Under the pieces are notes generated by a model. It saw only the letters and a program-made list of their open reading frames with translations, ran no database searches and was not told the origin of the DNA. Of a stretch of 64,000 nt of DNA, positions 18,602 to 26,704 are shown piece by piece. Position 1 is the stretch's first letter; each line of letters starts with the position of its first letter. The stretch is from Lentisphaerae bacterium GWF2_50_93 (GTDB lineage: Bacteria > Verrucomicrobiota > Lentisphaeria > Victivallales > GWF2-50-93): NCBI GenBank assembly GCA_001804815.1, contig MHBI01000101.1, positions 170,791 through 234,790 of the forward strand, given 5' to 3'. A program made the position numbers and the translations under genes.

Positions 18602-21600
18602 ATGAACCAGAAGGAAAGAAACCTCTACGTAAATAGGATCGAAAACTTCTATAAGAGAATCTCCGACAGCATCCTCAGCGACCATGTGCTTTTCGATGCG
18701 GAATTCGCACATTGCATCGAACCTGTCCCGTTCGCCAAAAGGACATCCCTTAAATACAAGAAGATAAAGGAAGGAGCTACCTGGGGCAAGACATGGGAGA
18801 GCGCCTGGTTCCTCCTCAAGGGGGAAGTTCCGAAATCATGGAAGGGAAAGGAAGTTGTCGCACAGCTCGACTTCAACGGCGAAGGACTGATTTTCAAGAA
18901 TGACGGTCTCCCTGTCCAGAGTGTCACGAAAGGTTCGGTTTTCCAGGGGGACTACTGCAAGGACCTCCATTACCTGATCAGGTCGTGTAAGGGCGGGGAG
19001 AAGTTCGAGATGTGGGTCGAGACAGCGGCAAACGCCCTGTTCGGAATCGAGAGGAAGCCCGATCCCGCCGTCGTCGATCCTGACCGCCACGGAACATACT
19101 CAGGCATTGTGAACAAGATACGCCTCTGCACCTTCAACAGGGAAGTGTGGTCCCTCTGGCTGGATGTGGAAGTGCTGAAATCATTGCTTGCAGCCCTTCC
19201 CGAAAACGCCGTCAGAAGAACAAGGATAATCAGGACGGTCAACGAAGCGATAGACGCCTATGCCGACAATCCGGCGAACGCATCAAGGGCCAGGAAGATC
19301 ATCAGAGTTGAATTCGAGAAGAAAACATCATCCTCCGATCTTGAGACGACTGCCGTCGGACATGCCCACATCGACACCGGCTGGCTGTGGCCTGTGCGCG
19401 AAGGCATCCGCAAATGCGGAAGGACTTTCGCCAGCCAGATAACGCTGATCGAAAAATATCCGGGCTATGTCTTCGGCGCATCCCAGGCACAGCATTACGC
19501 CTTCACCAAGGAACATTATCCGAAGCTCTACGCGAAGATCAAGGAACAGGTCAAAAAGGGTAATTGGGAATGCCAGGGGGGAATGTGGGTGGAGGCGGAC
19601 TGCAACATCATCAGCGGCGAATCGATGGTCCGCCAGATGCTGCATGGCAAGAATTATTTCATGGATGAGTTCGGCGTGGATGTGAGGAACCTCTGGATCC
19701 CTGATGTGTTCGGCTATTCGGCGGCCATGCCCCAGATCATGAAGAAGTGCGGAGTTGATTACTTCCTGACGCAGAAGCTTTCCTGGTGCCAGTTCAATGA
19801 ATTCCCGCATCACACCTTCATCTGGCGCGGTGTCGACGGAAGCGAAGTCATAACCCACTTCCCTCCGGAAAACACATATAACAGCGGACTCCATGCCGGT
19901 GCCATAGCCAGCGCAAGGGACAGGTTCAAGGAGAATGAATTCATCGATGAATTCATGACCCTCTTCGGCATAGGCGATGGAGGTGGCGGACCGAAGGAGG
20001 AATACATCGAGCGCGGACTGAGAGCCGCCAATCTCGAAGGTGTCGCGAAAGTCAAATTCGGGTCAGCCGAAGGATTTTTCGACAGGCTCCAGAAACATGC
20101 TGGCAAGCTGCCGACCTGGGTGGGCGAACTTTATTTCGAACTCCATCGCGGCACGCTCACGACGCAGGCGCAGACCAAGAAGGGGAACCGCTACCTTGAA
20201 CAGAAGCTCAGGAACACTGAGTTCATATGTTCCTGCCTGCCTCTTGAAAAATATCCTTCGAAGGAACTGGACGCCATGTGGAAAACTCTTCTTTTAAACC
20301 AGTTCCATGACATCCTTCCCGGTTCAAGCATCCACAAGGTATATGAAACGACGCACAAGGAACACAAGGAATGCCTTGAGAAATGCGACGAGATCATCCG
20401 GAACGCAGGAGAAAAACTCTTCGAGAAGAATGGCGACTACGTAGTAATGTCGAACTGCCTGTCATATCCCTACCGCGGAACCGTCGAACTTCCCAAGGGA
20501 TTGGACTGCGGACTCATCGACGAGGACGGAAATGAAATCCTTGTCCAGAAGGAAGGGAAAAAGACCGTCGCCCTGGTGGATATTCCGCCACAGGGATTCA
20601 AGGTCTTTGAAAAATCAGGTACTGCGCCAGATGGAGAAGTCCCGGCCGGCAAGGATCTTGTCCTCGAAAACGAGCTCATAAAATATGAGTTCGACAAGGA
20701 CGGGTCGATCAGGAGGATATTCGACAAGGAATGCGGAAGGGATGTACTGGAGAAGGGAAAGAAAGGAAATGTACTGACGCTATACAAGGACCGTCCACAC
20801 AACTTCGACGCCTGGGACATCGACATCTACTATGAGAAGAGCATCATCCAGAATGCGCAGGCGGTCAAGGCAGAAAAACTTCCCGGAGGTTTTGTCAGGA
20901 ACGGGCTCAAGTTCACGCTGAAGGTTGGAGATTCGGAAATCGTCCAGACCGTCCATCTCCCATTCGACAGCAAGAGGATCGACTTCAAGACGTTCGTCGA
21001 CTGGAAGGAGAGGCACAAGATGCTGCGCGTATCATTCCCTGTCGAGATCAGGAGCGAAGAGGCCAACTACGACATCCAGTATTCGTACATGCACAGGAAC
21101 ACGCACCGCAACACGAGCTGGGACCGCGCGAAGTTCGAGGTGGTCGCACACCGCTATGCGGATCTTTCTGAAAACGAGTATGGCGTCGCCATCCTCAACG
21201 ACTGCAAGTACGGGCACAAGATATATGACAACGTAATTGACATGAACCTCCTGCGTTCGCCGACGGATCCGGATCCCGATGCCGACAGGGGAACCCATGA
21301 ATTCACATATTCGCTGCTTCCGCACAAGGGCCATCTGACCGAATCGGATGTGATGCAGGAGGCCGCGATGCTCAACATGGCATTGACAGTATTTGACGGT
21401 TTCGGAAAACCGAAATACAAGGTTCCTTGCACGATCCAGAGCGACGGCATATCCATGGAAGTCCTCAAGAAGGCCGAGAAGGAGAACAGCATTGTCATAC
21501 GCCTTGTTGAAACCAAGGGTCACACGTCAAAAGGCGTCTTGAATGTAAACGTGCCGAAAGCGAAACTTGTCGAGACAAATCTTCTTGAGTGGACTGAGGG

Positions 21601-21679
21601 CAGATCGGTGAGCTGCGCGAAGCCTGTCGAGATCAGCATGCGGCCGTTCGAGATCAGGACGTACAAGATAAAGATTTGA
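18602..21679 (+). CDS. GH38 alpha-mannosidase with long N-terminal domain
   Basis: 1025 residues; AGGA lies eight bases before the ATG. Residues 1-250 form the N-terminal beta domain found in the Ams1/MAN2C1-like branch. The catalytic domain has GHAHIDTGWLWP (H256, D258, zinc ligands) and the nucleophile D368 in WIPDVFGYSAAMP. Further family markers include ELYFELHRGTLTTQA near 510 and NQFHDILPGS near 565. No signal peptide is seen, matching the cytosolic members that trim free oligosaccharides. It probably works with the shorter GH38 at 1039 on different alpha-mannoside linkages. A perfect 15-bp hairpin covers its stop codon. Confidence 0.93.
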   Translation: MNQKERNLYVNRIENFYKRISDSILSDHVLFDAEFAHCIEPVPFAKRTSLKYKKIKEGATWGKTWESAWFLLKGEVPKSWKGKEVVAQLDFNGEGLIFKNDGLPVQSVTKGSVFQGDYCKDLHYLIRSCKGGEKFEMWVETAANALFGIERKPDPAVVDPDRHGTYSGIVNKIRLCTFNREVWSLWLDVEVLKSLLAALPENAVRRTRIIRTVNEAIDAYADNPANASRARKIIRVEFEKKTSSSDLETTAVGHAHIDTGWLWPVREGIRKCGRTFASQITLIEKYPGYVFGASQAQHYAFTKEHYPKLYAKIKEQVKKGNWECQGGMWVEADCNIISGESMVRQMLHGKNYFMDEFGVDVRNLWIPDVFGYSAAMPQIMKKCGVDYFLTQKLSWCQFNEFPHHTFIWRGVDGSEVITHFPPENTYNSGLHAGAIASARDRFKENEFIDEFMTLFGIGDGGGGPKEEYIERGLRAANLEGVAKVKFGSAEGFFDRLQKHAGKLPTWVGELYFELHRGTLTTQAQTKKGNRYLEQKLRNTEFICSCLPLEKYPSKELDAMWKTLLLNQFHDILPGSSIHKVYETTHKEHKECLEKCDEIIRNAGEKLFEKNGDYVVMSNCLSYPYRGTVELPKGLDCGLIDEDGNEILVQKEGKKTVALVDIPPQGFKVFEKSGTAPDGEVPAGKDLVLENELIKYEFDKDGSIRRIFDKECGRDVLEKGKKGNVLTLYKDRPHNFDAWDIDIYYEKSIIQNAQAVKAEKLPGGFVRNGLKFTLKVGDSEIVQTVHLPFDSKRIDFKTFVDWKERHKMLRVSFPVEIRSEEANYDIQYSYMHRNTHRNTSWDRAKFEVVAHRYADLSENEYGVAILNDCKYGHKIYDNVIDMNLLRSPTDPDPDADRGTHEFTYSLLPHKGHLTESDVMQEAAMLNMALTVFDGFGKPKYKVPCTIQSDGISMEVLKKAEKENSIVIRLVETKGHTSKGVLNVNVPKAKLVETNLLEWTEGRSVSCAKPVEISMRPFEIRTYKIKI

Positions 21680-21700
21680 CGCGGAGCGTCAAATCTTTAT
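21668..21700 (+). terminator. Terminator hairpin over the GH38 stop codon
   Basis: ATAAAGATTTGACGC and its exact reverse complement form 15-bp arms around GGA. The TGA stop is inside the left arm and the right arm ends CTTTAT, a weak T-run. Confidence 0.75.
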
Positions 21701-21960
21701 GGATGGTTGGATTAATGGATGGCTGGATGGTTGGGTAAGAGTAATTTGGGTACTAGTTTATGTTTCCCAAGTTGTGAGTTGCTCCAACAAAAGGGAAGAC
21801 GGGTCACACCCGAATGGCGCTAAGAGAAGACAAACTAAAGTTTGTACTCCAACATTTGCCGGTGTGCTGAGGTTGGAGTCCAAGCTTCAGCTTGTGTATT
21901 CATGATGGCAGAAGTGCTTAACTCAGCTACATTCGGGTCAAACCCGAATGAGCAGGTTGG
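21701..21960. repeat. Intergenic repeats: GGAT-rich block and family C copy 2 (reverse)
   Basis: 21701-21741 is a degenerate run of TGGAT units (GGATTAATGGATGGCTGGAT), nearly the reverse complement of 45020-45058. 21813-21935 is family C in the opposite direction to 8954-9079. At 21930-21950, CATTCGGGT-CAA-ACCCGAATG is a perfect hairpin. No gene is seen here. Confidence 0.7.
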
Positions 21961-22380
21961 CTACTGTTCATTTTCAAGGAAACTATCTCTCGTTATTTTT
22001 AACTTTTCAAATTCCGCGTCCGCTAAAACAATAGGGGTAATTCCTCGATACTTCATTGCCACATATTCTAGTGTCATGTATCGCAAATAGAATCTCTTGA
22101 ATAATTGAATTACACATAGGCATTTTAATCTTACTTTTGTTTCAAGGAATACTAATTCGTACTGGGGGAAGACGGGGTCAAAACATGCAATTGATTTTAA
22201 TCCTTCCTCGATTTCACGCACTGCTACGGACAAGCTCCTGTTGTTTTCCAATTCTGTCGCGAAGCGGTTCTTTGAACGCACAAGCTGTGAACTCCAACAA
22301 AATAAATTCCCGATTTCAAATCGCAAATTTCTAATTTCGAGTTCCCAATCATCCAAATCTTGCAATCGCCAGATCTCCAA
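21961..22380 (-). CDS. Doubtful hypothetical protein after rodA
   Basis: An open frame of up to 139 codons starts at a TTG two bases after the rodA stop. The first 25 codons are low-complexity intergenic-looking DNA (repeats of GATTTGGA), while residues about 35-139 look more protein-like, amphipathic and Leu/Arg rich, with no recognisable motif. No ATG with a ribosome site is available in the plausible part. It could be a decayed gene or chance. Reported because nothing else explains these 420 bases. Confidence 0.28.
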   Translation of the reverse strand: MEIWRLQDLDDWELEIRNLRFEIGNLFCWSSQLVRSKNRFATELENNRSLSVAVREIEEGLKSIACFDPVFPQYELVFLETKVRLKCLCVIQLFKRFYLRYMTLEYVAMKYRGITPIVLADAEFEKLKITRDSFLENEQ

Positions 22381-22381
22381 A

Positions 22382-23524
22382 TCACCAAATATTTTGGCGT
22401 CGCGAGTAGATGGACTGGATGAATCCGAGGAAGGCCATTATCACTATCATGAAAGTACCGCCATAGCTGAGCAGAGGCAGCGGGATTCCGGTGATGGGCA
22501 TGATCTTGATCGTCATGCCGATGTTGACAAATGAATGCACGAAGAACACGCCGGCTATTCCTACGGCGATGTATCTCCCGAAATTATCAGGCGCAAAGAC
22601 CGCGGCCCTGAGCGCGGAGACTATCAGCAGGAAGTAGAGGAACACGACCGCCACCGAACCTACAAATCCGGATTCCTCGGCTATGACTGAATAGATGAAG
22701 TCGGTGTATGAGACATTCTTTGGGAGGAAACCCAGGGTGTTCTGCGTGCCGCGCATGAAACCTTTTCCGAAGGCGCCTCCGCTTCCGACAGCCAGCTGCG
22801 ACTGGAGGCTGTTCCAGCCCCGGTTCTCCGGATCCCGTTCGGGATCCAGGAAAACCTGTATCCGCTCCTTCTGATACTCCTTTAGGAAGGGATATATAGC
22901 CGGTACGGCTGCGACGGAGAGGAAAAGCCCGAGGAAAATCCATTTCCATTTCAAGCCTGCGGCAAAAACCATCGAGCAGATCATGGGGATGAAGACAATG
23001 CTGGTTCCAAGATCCGGCTCTACGACAATGAGCAGGAAGGGGACACCGCAGACGATTCCAAGGAGAGCGAGATGATGGAGCTTGTTGACGTCGAATTCCT
23101 TTATCGACAGGATCCATGCCGCCATGAGCAGGACTCCGAATTTTGCGAACTCAGAGGGCTGGATGCTGATTCCAGCGAAGGAAAACCATCTGCGCGCACC
23201 ATTGAGTTCGACACCGAGCATGAGGACGAGTATGAGTCCGATCAGGCAGGCCGCATATATGAATGGCACGAAGACGACCAGCTTCCTGTAGTCGAAGAAG
23301 AAAGCCATATAGGCCCATATGATGAATCCCATTCCAGCCCATATGAGCTGCTTCTTCCACAGGAGCGCCCCTTTTTCGCCGACCTGCTGGCCAGTTCCAT
23401 AGATGAACAAGACACCGATTGTGAGGAGGCCCGCCACCGCGAAAAGCTGAAGGAAGTCGATCCTCGTCACGACAGCCAGCGCGCTGCTTAGGAGAGATTT
23501 TTTTGAATCGTCTTGGTATGACAT
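22382..23524 (-). CDS. rodA: Rod shape-determining SEDS glycan polymerase RodA
   Basis: 380 residues with about ten membrane spans. SEDS signatures include KWKWIFLGL in the middle, PERDPENRGWNSLQSQLAVG near 225-245, FLPKNVSYTDFIYSVIAEE near 270-290 and GIPLPLLSYGG near 350. RodA polymerises peptidoglycan with a class B PBP during cell elongation, which implies a rod or curved cell with a sacculus. Its ATG is five bases after the stop of the unknown upstream gene. The usual partners mreB, mreC and mrdA are not in the window. RodA is favoured over FtsW from general resemblance. Confidence 0.92.
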   Translation of the reverse strand: MSYQDDSKKSLLSSALAVVTRIDFLQLFAVAGLLTIGVLFIYGTGQQVGEKGALLWKKQLIWAGMGFIIWAYMAFFFDYRKLVVFVPFIYAACLIGLILVLMLGVELNGARRWFSFAGISIQPSEFAKFGVLLMAAWILSIKEFDVNKLHHLALLGIVCGVPFLLIVVEPDLGTSIVFIPMICSMVFAAGLKWKWIFLGLFLSVAAVPAIYPFLKEYQKERIQVFLDPERDPENRGWNSLQSQLAVGSGGAFGKGFMRGTQNTLGFLPKNVSYTDFIYSVIAEESGFVGSVAVVFLYFLLIVSALRAAVFAPDNFGRYIAVGIAGVFFVHSFVNIGMTIKIMPITGIPLPLLSYGGTFMIVIMAFLGFIQSIYSRRQNIW

Positions 23525-23529
23525 TGGGA

Positions 23530-24144
23530 TCAGCCAATCTTTTTCCTGTTTTCTTCCATCAGGGCCAGGACTTTCTCCCTTACCAGGAGGAGCCTGGAGG
23601 ATTGATCGTTCATCCTGATCGACAAGTTAGGCTGGAGCCTGCTTATCTCATTGGTCAGCCCGATTATATCGTTTATCACAGAATTCACCCTCTTGCAGCT
23701 GGAGATTACCAGGGCGGGCATGTCTGCGGGCATTTCCATCACGCCAATGATCCTTGAGAGCATGATCGCATACATGCACGCGCCTTTCAGTCCCAGGTTC
23801 ATCGTATCGGAATTGAAAGCTGAGACATATAGTCTTGTCCATGCGCAGGCATATTCCAGCACTTTCTTGTAGATGTCGGCGCCCTGCAGGTTCCTCCAGT
23901 CTTCAGGCAGGCACGGCTCTTCGTCCTCAAAGCTGTTCTGGTATTCATAAAGCTTGTCGTAGAGCAGATTGGCCTCCGGGAGCGCCTTCTGCATCTTGCG
24001 GATCCTGTTGAAAAGGATCTCCTCCTCGTCGGGAAGGTCGATGTAGCGGGGGAGCTCCTTCATGTAGGCGTTTATGCACTGATCCTCCTCGCGGAAAATC
24101 CCCTCCCACTTGTACTCATCCCATTTTTTTATGTCTTCGTCCAT
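23530..24144 (-). CDS. Conserved-looking cytoplasmic protein of unknown function between rsfS and rodA
   Basis: 204 residues from the ATG at 24144, which has AAGGA seven bases upstream; a longer in-frame reading overlaps rsfS and was rejected. The protein is mostly alpha-helical, acidic at the start (MDEDIKKWDEYKWEG, YIDLPDEEEI) and basic at the end (LLLVREKVLALMEENRKK). A heptad-like stretch in the last 60 residues may form a coiled coil. There is no signal peptide or membrane span. It precedes rodA by five bases, so a role around cell-shape control or ribosome silencing is only positional. I do not recognise the family. Confidence 0.65.
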   Translation of the reverse strand: MDEDIKKWDEYKWEGIFREEDQCINAYMKELPRYIDLPDEEEILFNRIRKMQKALPEANLLYDKLYEYQNSFEDEEPCLPEDWRNLQGADIYKKVLEYACAWTRLYVSAFNSDTMNLGLKGACMYAIMLSRIIGVMEMPADMPALVISSCKRVNSVINDIIGLTNEISRLQPNLSIRMNDQSSRLLLVREKVLALMEENRKKIG

Positions 24145-24274
24145 CAATCTTCCTTGAGTCGACTTTGATTTTCTTTTGTTATAAAGATCTCCGGCCTGCC
24201 GCGGGGCCAGGGAGGGCGTCCGTAATACCCCATTGCTTACAACGGGGACAGGATGGACATCAGGAGATTCTTTA

Positions 24275-24715
24275 TTACAGGCTCTTTTTGGCCAGAAGCT
24301 TGAGCGTCTCGATCTTCGGAGCATCTCCCCAGAGGCTTTCAAGCTGGTACTGCTCCCTCATTGCCGGGGAAAGGACATGTACTATGACTGAACCGAAATC
24401 CACGACGGTCCAGAGGCTTGCAGCCGTACCGTCAACAACTCTCGGCCTCACGTTCATTTTTGCGCGGACCTCGCGTATGACGCTGTCGGAAATGGCTGAA
24501 AGGTGGGGGATTGAATTACCGGTGCAGAGCACGAAATAGTCTGTGATGACCGACAGTCCCGACACTTTGAGGGTGATGACGTTGTCGGCCTTATGGTCGT
24601 CGGCGGTTTTCGCGCAGATGAATGCGAGTTCCTCGGCTTTGCCTGGCACATCGGCTTTCACTTTTTTCTTTACGGCCTTTTTCACCGCGGTCTTCTTCTC
24701 TGCTTTCTTAACCAT
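24275..24715 (-). CDS. rsfS: Ribosome silencing factor RsfS (Iojap family)
   Basis: 146 residues. The Iojap core (residues about 28-140) includes DNVITLKVSGLSVITDYFVL, TGNSIPHLSAISDSV, WTVVDFGSVIVHVLSPAMRE and YQLESLWGDAP, all conserved in RsfS. The protein binds L14 of the 50S subunit and blocks subunit joining under starvation. An unusual Lys/Ala-rich leader of about 24 residues (VKKAEKKTAVKKAVKKK) precedes the core and may bind RNA. TGGAGGAA lies upstream of the ATG. The gene follows nadD, a very common pairing. Confidence 0.95.
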   Translation of the reverse strand: MVKKAEKKTAVKKAVKKKVKADVPGKAEELAFICAKTADDHKADNVITLKVSGLSVITDYFVLCTGNSIPHLSAISDSVIREVRAKMNVRPRVVDGTAASLWTVVDFGSVIVHVLSPAMREQYQLESLWGDAPKIETLKLLAKKSL

Positions 24716-24799
24716 TTATATTCCTCCAGTTAAATTTTGTTAATAGTCCTCGGTCTTCAGTCGCCTGCCGTCGGATTGCCGATTTTATTCAAAATCCAA

Positions 24800-24826
24800 G
24801 ACGGACAGGCAGGAATGCCTGTCCTA
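24800..24826. repeat. Family A/D palindrome supplying the nadD stop codon
   Basis: GGACAGGC-AGGAAT-GCCTGTCC (24803-24824) followed by TACTT. On the minus strand the border AAGTAGG gives the final Lys codon and TAG stop of nadD (24824-24826). Its AGGAAT core matches the hairpins at 33197 and 58772. Confidence 0.75.
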
Positions 24827-25441
24827 CTTATAAATTCCATTCTCAATAATATACTTGCCCACCTTTTTGTCAACCAGGCAGGCGACATCTTCAGCGTCAA
24901 GTATTTTCCGCCTGATCTCGGTCGATGACAAATCAAAGTACGTCACCGGCAATATATATCCACGCAGTCTTTCAGCAACTTCCATGCCCCAGTTTGCCTT
25001 CAAATCATCAACAGACGGCATATGGCCGTTCCTGGGATAGACTATCAGCCGCCATCGGTCCAGCATCTCCTTCGCCTTGTACCAGGTGTGGAACTGGCAC
25101 AGGCTGTCGCTTCCCATGAGAAGCCTTATCTCCGTTCCGGGAAAAAGCTTTTCGAACTCGGCCATCGTGTCAAAGGTGAAGGACGGCCCTTTCCGCCTGC
25201 TCTCAATATCCGACACCTCGAACCTTTCGTCCCCGGACGTGGCAAGTTCCAGCATGTTCAGGCGGTGGGTGAAGTTGGTAATCGGAAACCCCGGCTTGTG
25301 GGGAGGATGGAACGCGGGCACAAAAATCACCTTGTCCGCCTTCCCCGACTCCAGGATCTTTCCAGCAATCTGTGCATGCCCGTTGTGGGGCGGATCAAAT
25401 GTCCCGCCGAAAACAGCGACAATTTCATTTCCGATTTTCAA
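24824..25441 (-). CDS. nadD: Nicotinate-nucleotide adenylyltransferase
   Basis: About 205 residues. The nucleotidyltransferase motif VFGGTFDPPHNGHAQIA (HxGH type, near residue 8) and the ISSTEIRRK-type motif (DLSSTEIRRKI near 170) identify NadD, which adenylates nicotinate mononucleotide in NAD synthesis. RLLMGSDSLCQFHTWYK is the usual middle signature. The start is uncertain: no in-frame ATG lies near the conserved core. A TTG at 25441 (LKIGNEIVAVFGG) is taken; a longer frame to 25519 would read through an octamer repeat. It lies upstream of rsfS on the same strand and its stop is part of a palindromic repeat. Confidence 0.9.
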   Translation of the reverse strand: MKIGNEIVAVFGGTFDPPHNGHAQIAGKILESGKADKVIFVPAFHPPHKPGFPITNFTHRLNMLELATSGDERFEVSDIESRRKGPSFTFDTMAEFEKLFPGTEIRLLMGSDSLCQFHTWYKAKEMLDRWRLIVYPRNGHMPSVDDLKANWGMEVAERLRGYILPVTYFDLSSTEIRRKILDAEDVACLVDKKVGKYIIENGIYK

Positions 25442-25480
25442 TTTCCAATTTCCGCTTGATGATTGATGATTTTTCAGACT

Positions 25481-25568
25481 CCCGCACTCCCGCACTCCCG
25501 CACTCCCGCACTTTAGCACTTTAGCACTTTAGCACTTTAGCACTTTAGAACTTTAGAACTTTAGAACT
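25481..25568. repeat. Tandem octamer array, 11 units in three sub-types
   Basis: Four CCCGCACT, then four TTAGCACT, then three TTAGAACT, contiguous and exact, 88 bases. It lies between the end of the OppC-type permease (stop 25575-25577) and the nadD start. The neat block order suggests stepwise expansion by slippage. Length changes would alter the nadD leader. Confidence 0.9.
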
Positions 25569-25574
25569 TCCCCC

Positions 25575-26510
25575 TCATGTCTTCAGCCTCGGATCCAGTA
25601 TGTCCCTGAGCGAATCACCCAGCGTATGCAATGAGAGCACCAGGAAGAACATGAAGGCTGTCGCTCCGGCGACTTCCCACCAGACGCCCTGCCATAGACG
25701 CTGCTGTCCATCCGAGATCATCACACCCCAGCTGGGTTCAAGCTGTACGCCGAGGCCCAGGTAGCTGACGATGACTTCGGTCATGATCGCATATGCGAAC
25801 CTGATCGTGAAATATATGATTATGAGGTGGAAAAGATTCGGGATCAAGTGCCGGACAATGATTTTGAACGGGGAATAGCCCAGTGCCTTGGCCGCCTGGA
25901 TATATGCCGTACTTTTGAGCTTCATGGCCTCTCCCCGGACCACTCTGCAAAGACCGACCCAGCCAGTAATGCCGATTCCAAGGTAGATGGCTATCATTCC
26001 GGGATCTGCATTGAAAAATTCCGCTGTGTTCTTGAAGGCCTCGGCAAGAGGGGGATACAGGAAGCCCTTTGTCACGAGAAGCGCAAAAGCCAGGATGAAA
26101 AGAAGCGTCGGCATTGAAGCAAAGGTGCTGTATATCCAGACCGTAAAATCATCTATCCATCCTCCGAAATAACCTCCGGCGGCCCCGAGGGCGACGCCGA
26201 TCATCACGGCCAGCAGGGATGAGAACAGCCCTATCTTCACGGCAGTCCGGCTTGCATGCATCGCCCTCCAGAAAACGTCCCGGCCCTTGTAGTCGGTACC
26301 GAGCCAGTGGGAGCTGGAAGGAGGAACATTTGCGTTTTCAATGCTGCCCTTCTCATATAGGGGGGTCTGATTGGCCTTGGAACAGTACAATCCGTACGCC
26401 TCGCTGAACAAGGCAAAGGAAAAATACAGGCAGACGATTACAAGCGCCACTGCGGAGAAACTGTCCTTCATCAGGCGTTTCAAAATATTCAATATGCTGG
26501 TATATCCCAT
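25575..26510 (-). CDS. ABC transporter permease of the OppC/DppC type
   Basis: 311 residues with six predicted spans. N-terminal OppC features are followed by HWLGTDYKGRDVFWR (residues about 67-81), the typical GTD..GRD signature. The EAA loop reads EAMKLKSTAYIQAAKALGYS near 205-225. This is the inner-membrane channel half for peptide, nickel or oligosaccharide uptake. No OppA, OppB or ATPase gene accompanies it in the window; the genes downstream are nadD and rsfS and the one upstream is divergent. It is therefore an orphan subunit here, and partners must be encoded elsewhere. Confidence 0.88.
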   Translation of the reverse strand: MGYTSILNILKRLMKDSFSAVALVIVCLYFSFALFSEAYGLYCSKANQTPLYEKGSIENANVPPSSSHWLGTDYKGRDVFWRAMHASRTAVKIGLFSSLLAVMIGVALGAAGGYFGGWIDDFTVWIYSTFASMPTLLFILAFALLVTKGFLYPPLAEAFKNTAEFFNADPGMIAIYLGIGITGWVGLCRVVRGEAMKLKSTAYIQAAKALGYSPFKIIVRHLIPNLFHLIIIYFTIRFAYAIMTEVIVSYLGLGVQLEPSWGVMISDGQQRLWQGVWWEVAGATAFMFFLVLSLHTLGDSLRDILDPRLKT

Positions 26511-26704
26511 CCCTTAATTTATTCTCTTAGCGGCCTGTATTCAACCCAAGGCGGCAAAGCCGCAACCAATAAGTATCATGGCGCCCTGTCTCCGCAGAGA
26601 AGCAGCGGTGTGGCATGTATTGACATGTCATTGCCATCAGGATGGTTGAAAGACGCCGTAAACGAAGCTATAGTACCCGCTTTATTTGGGGGAGAACTAT
26701 TTCT

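Noticed and set aside
25481..25568. CRISPR array
   Set aside because: The units are contiguous octamers with no spacers and no cas genes are present.
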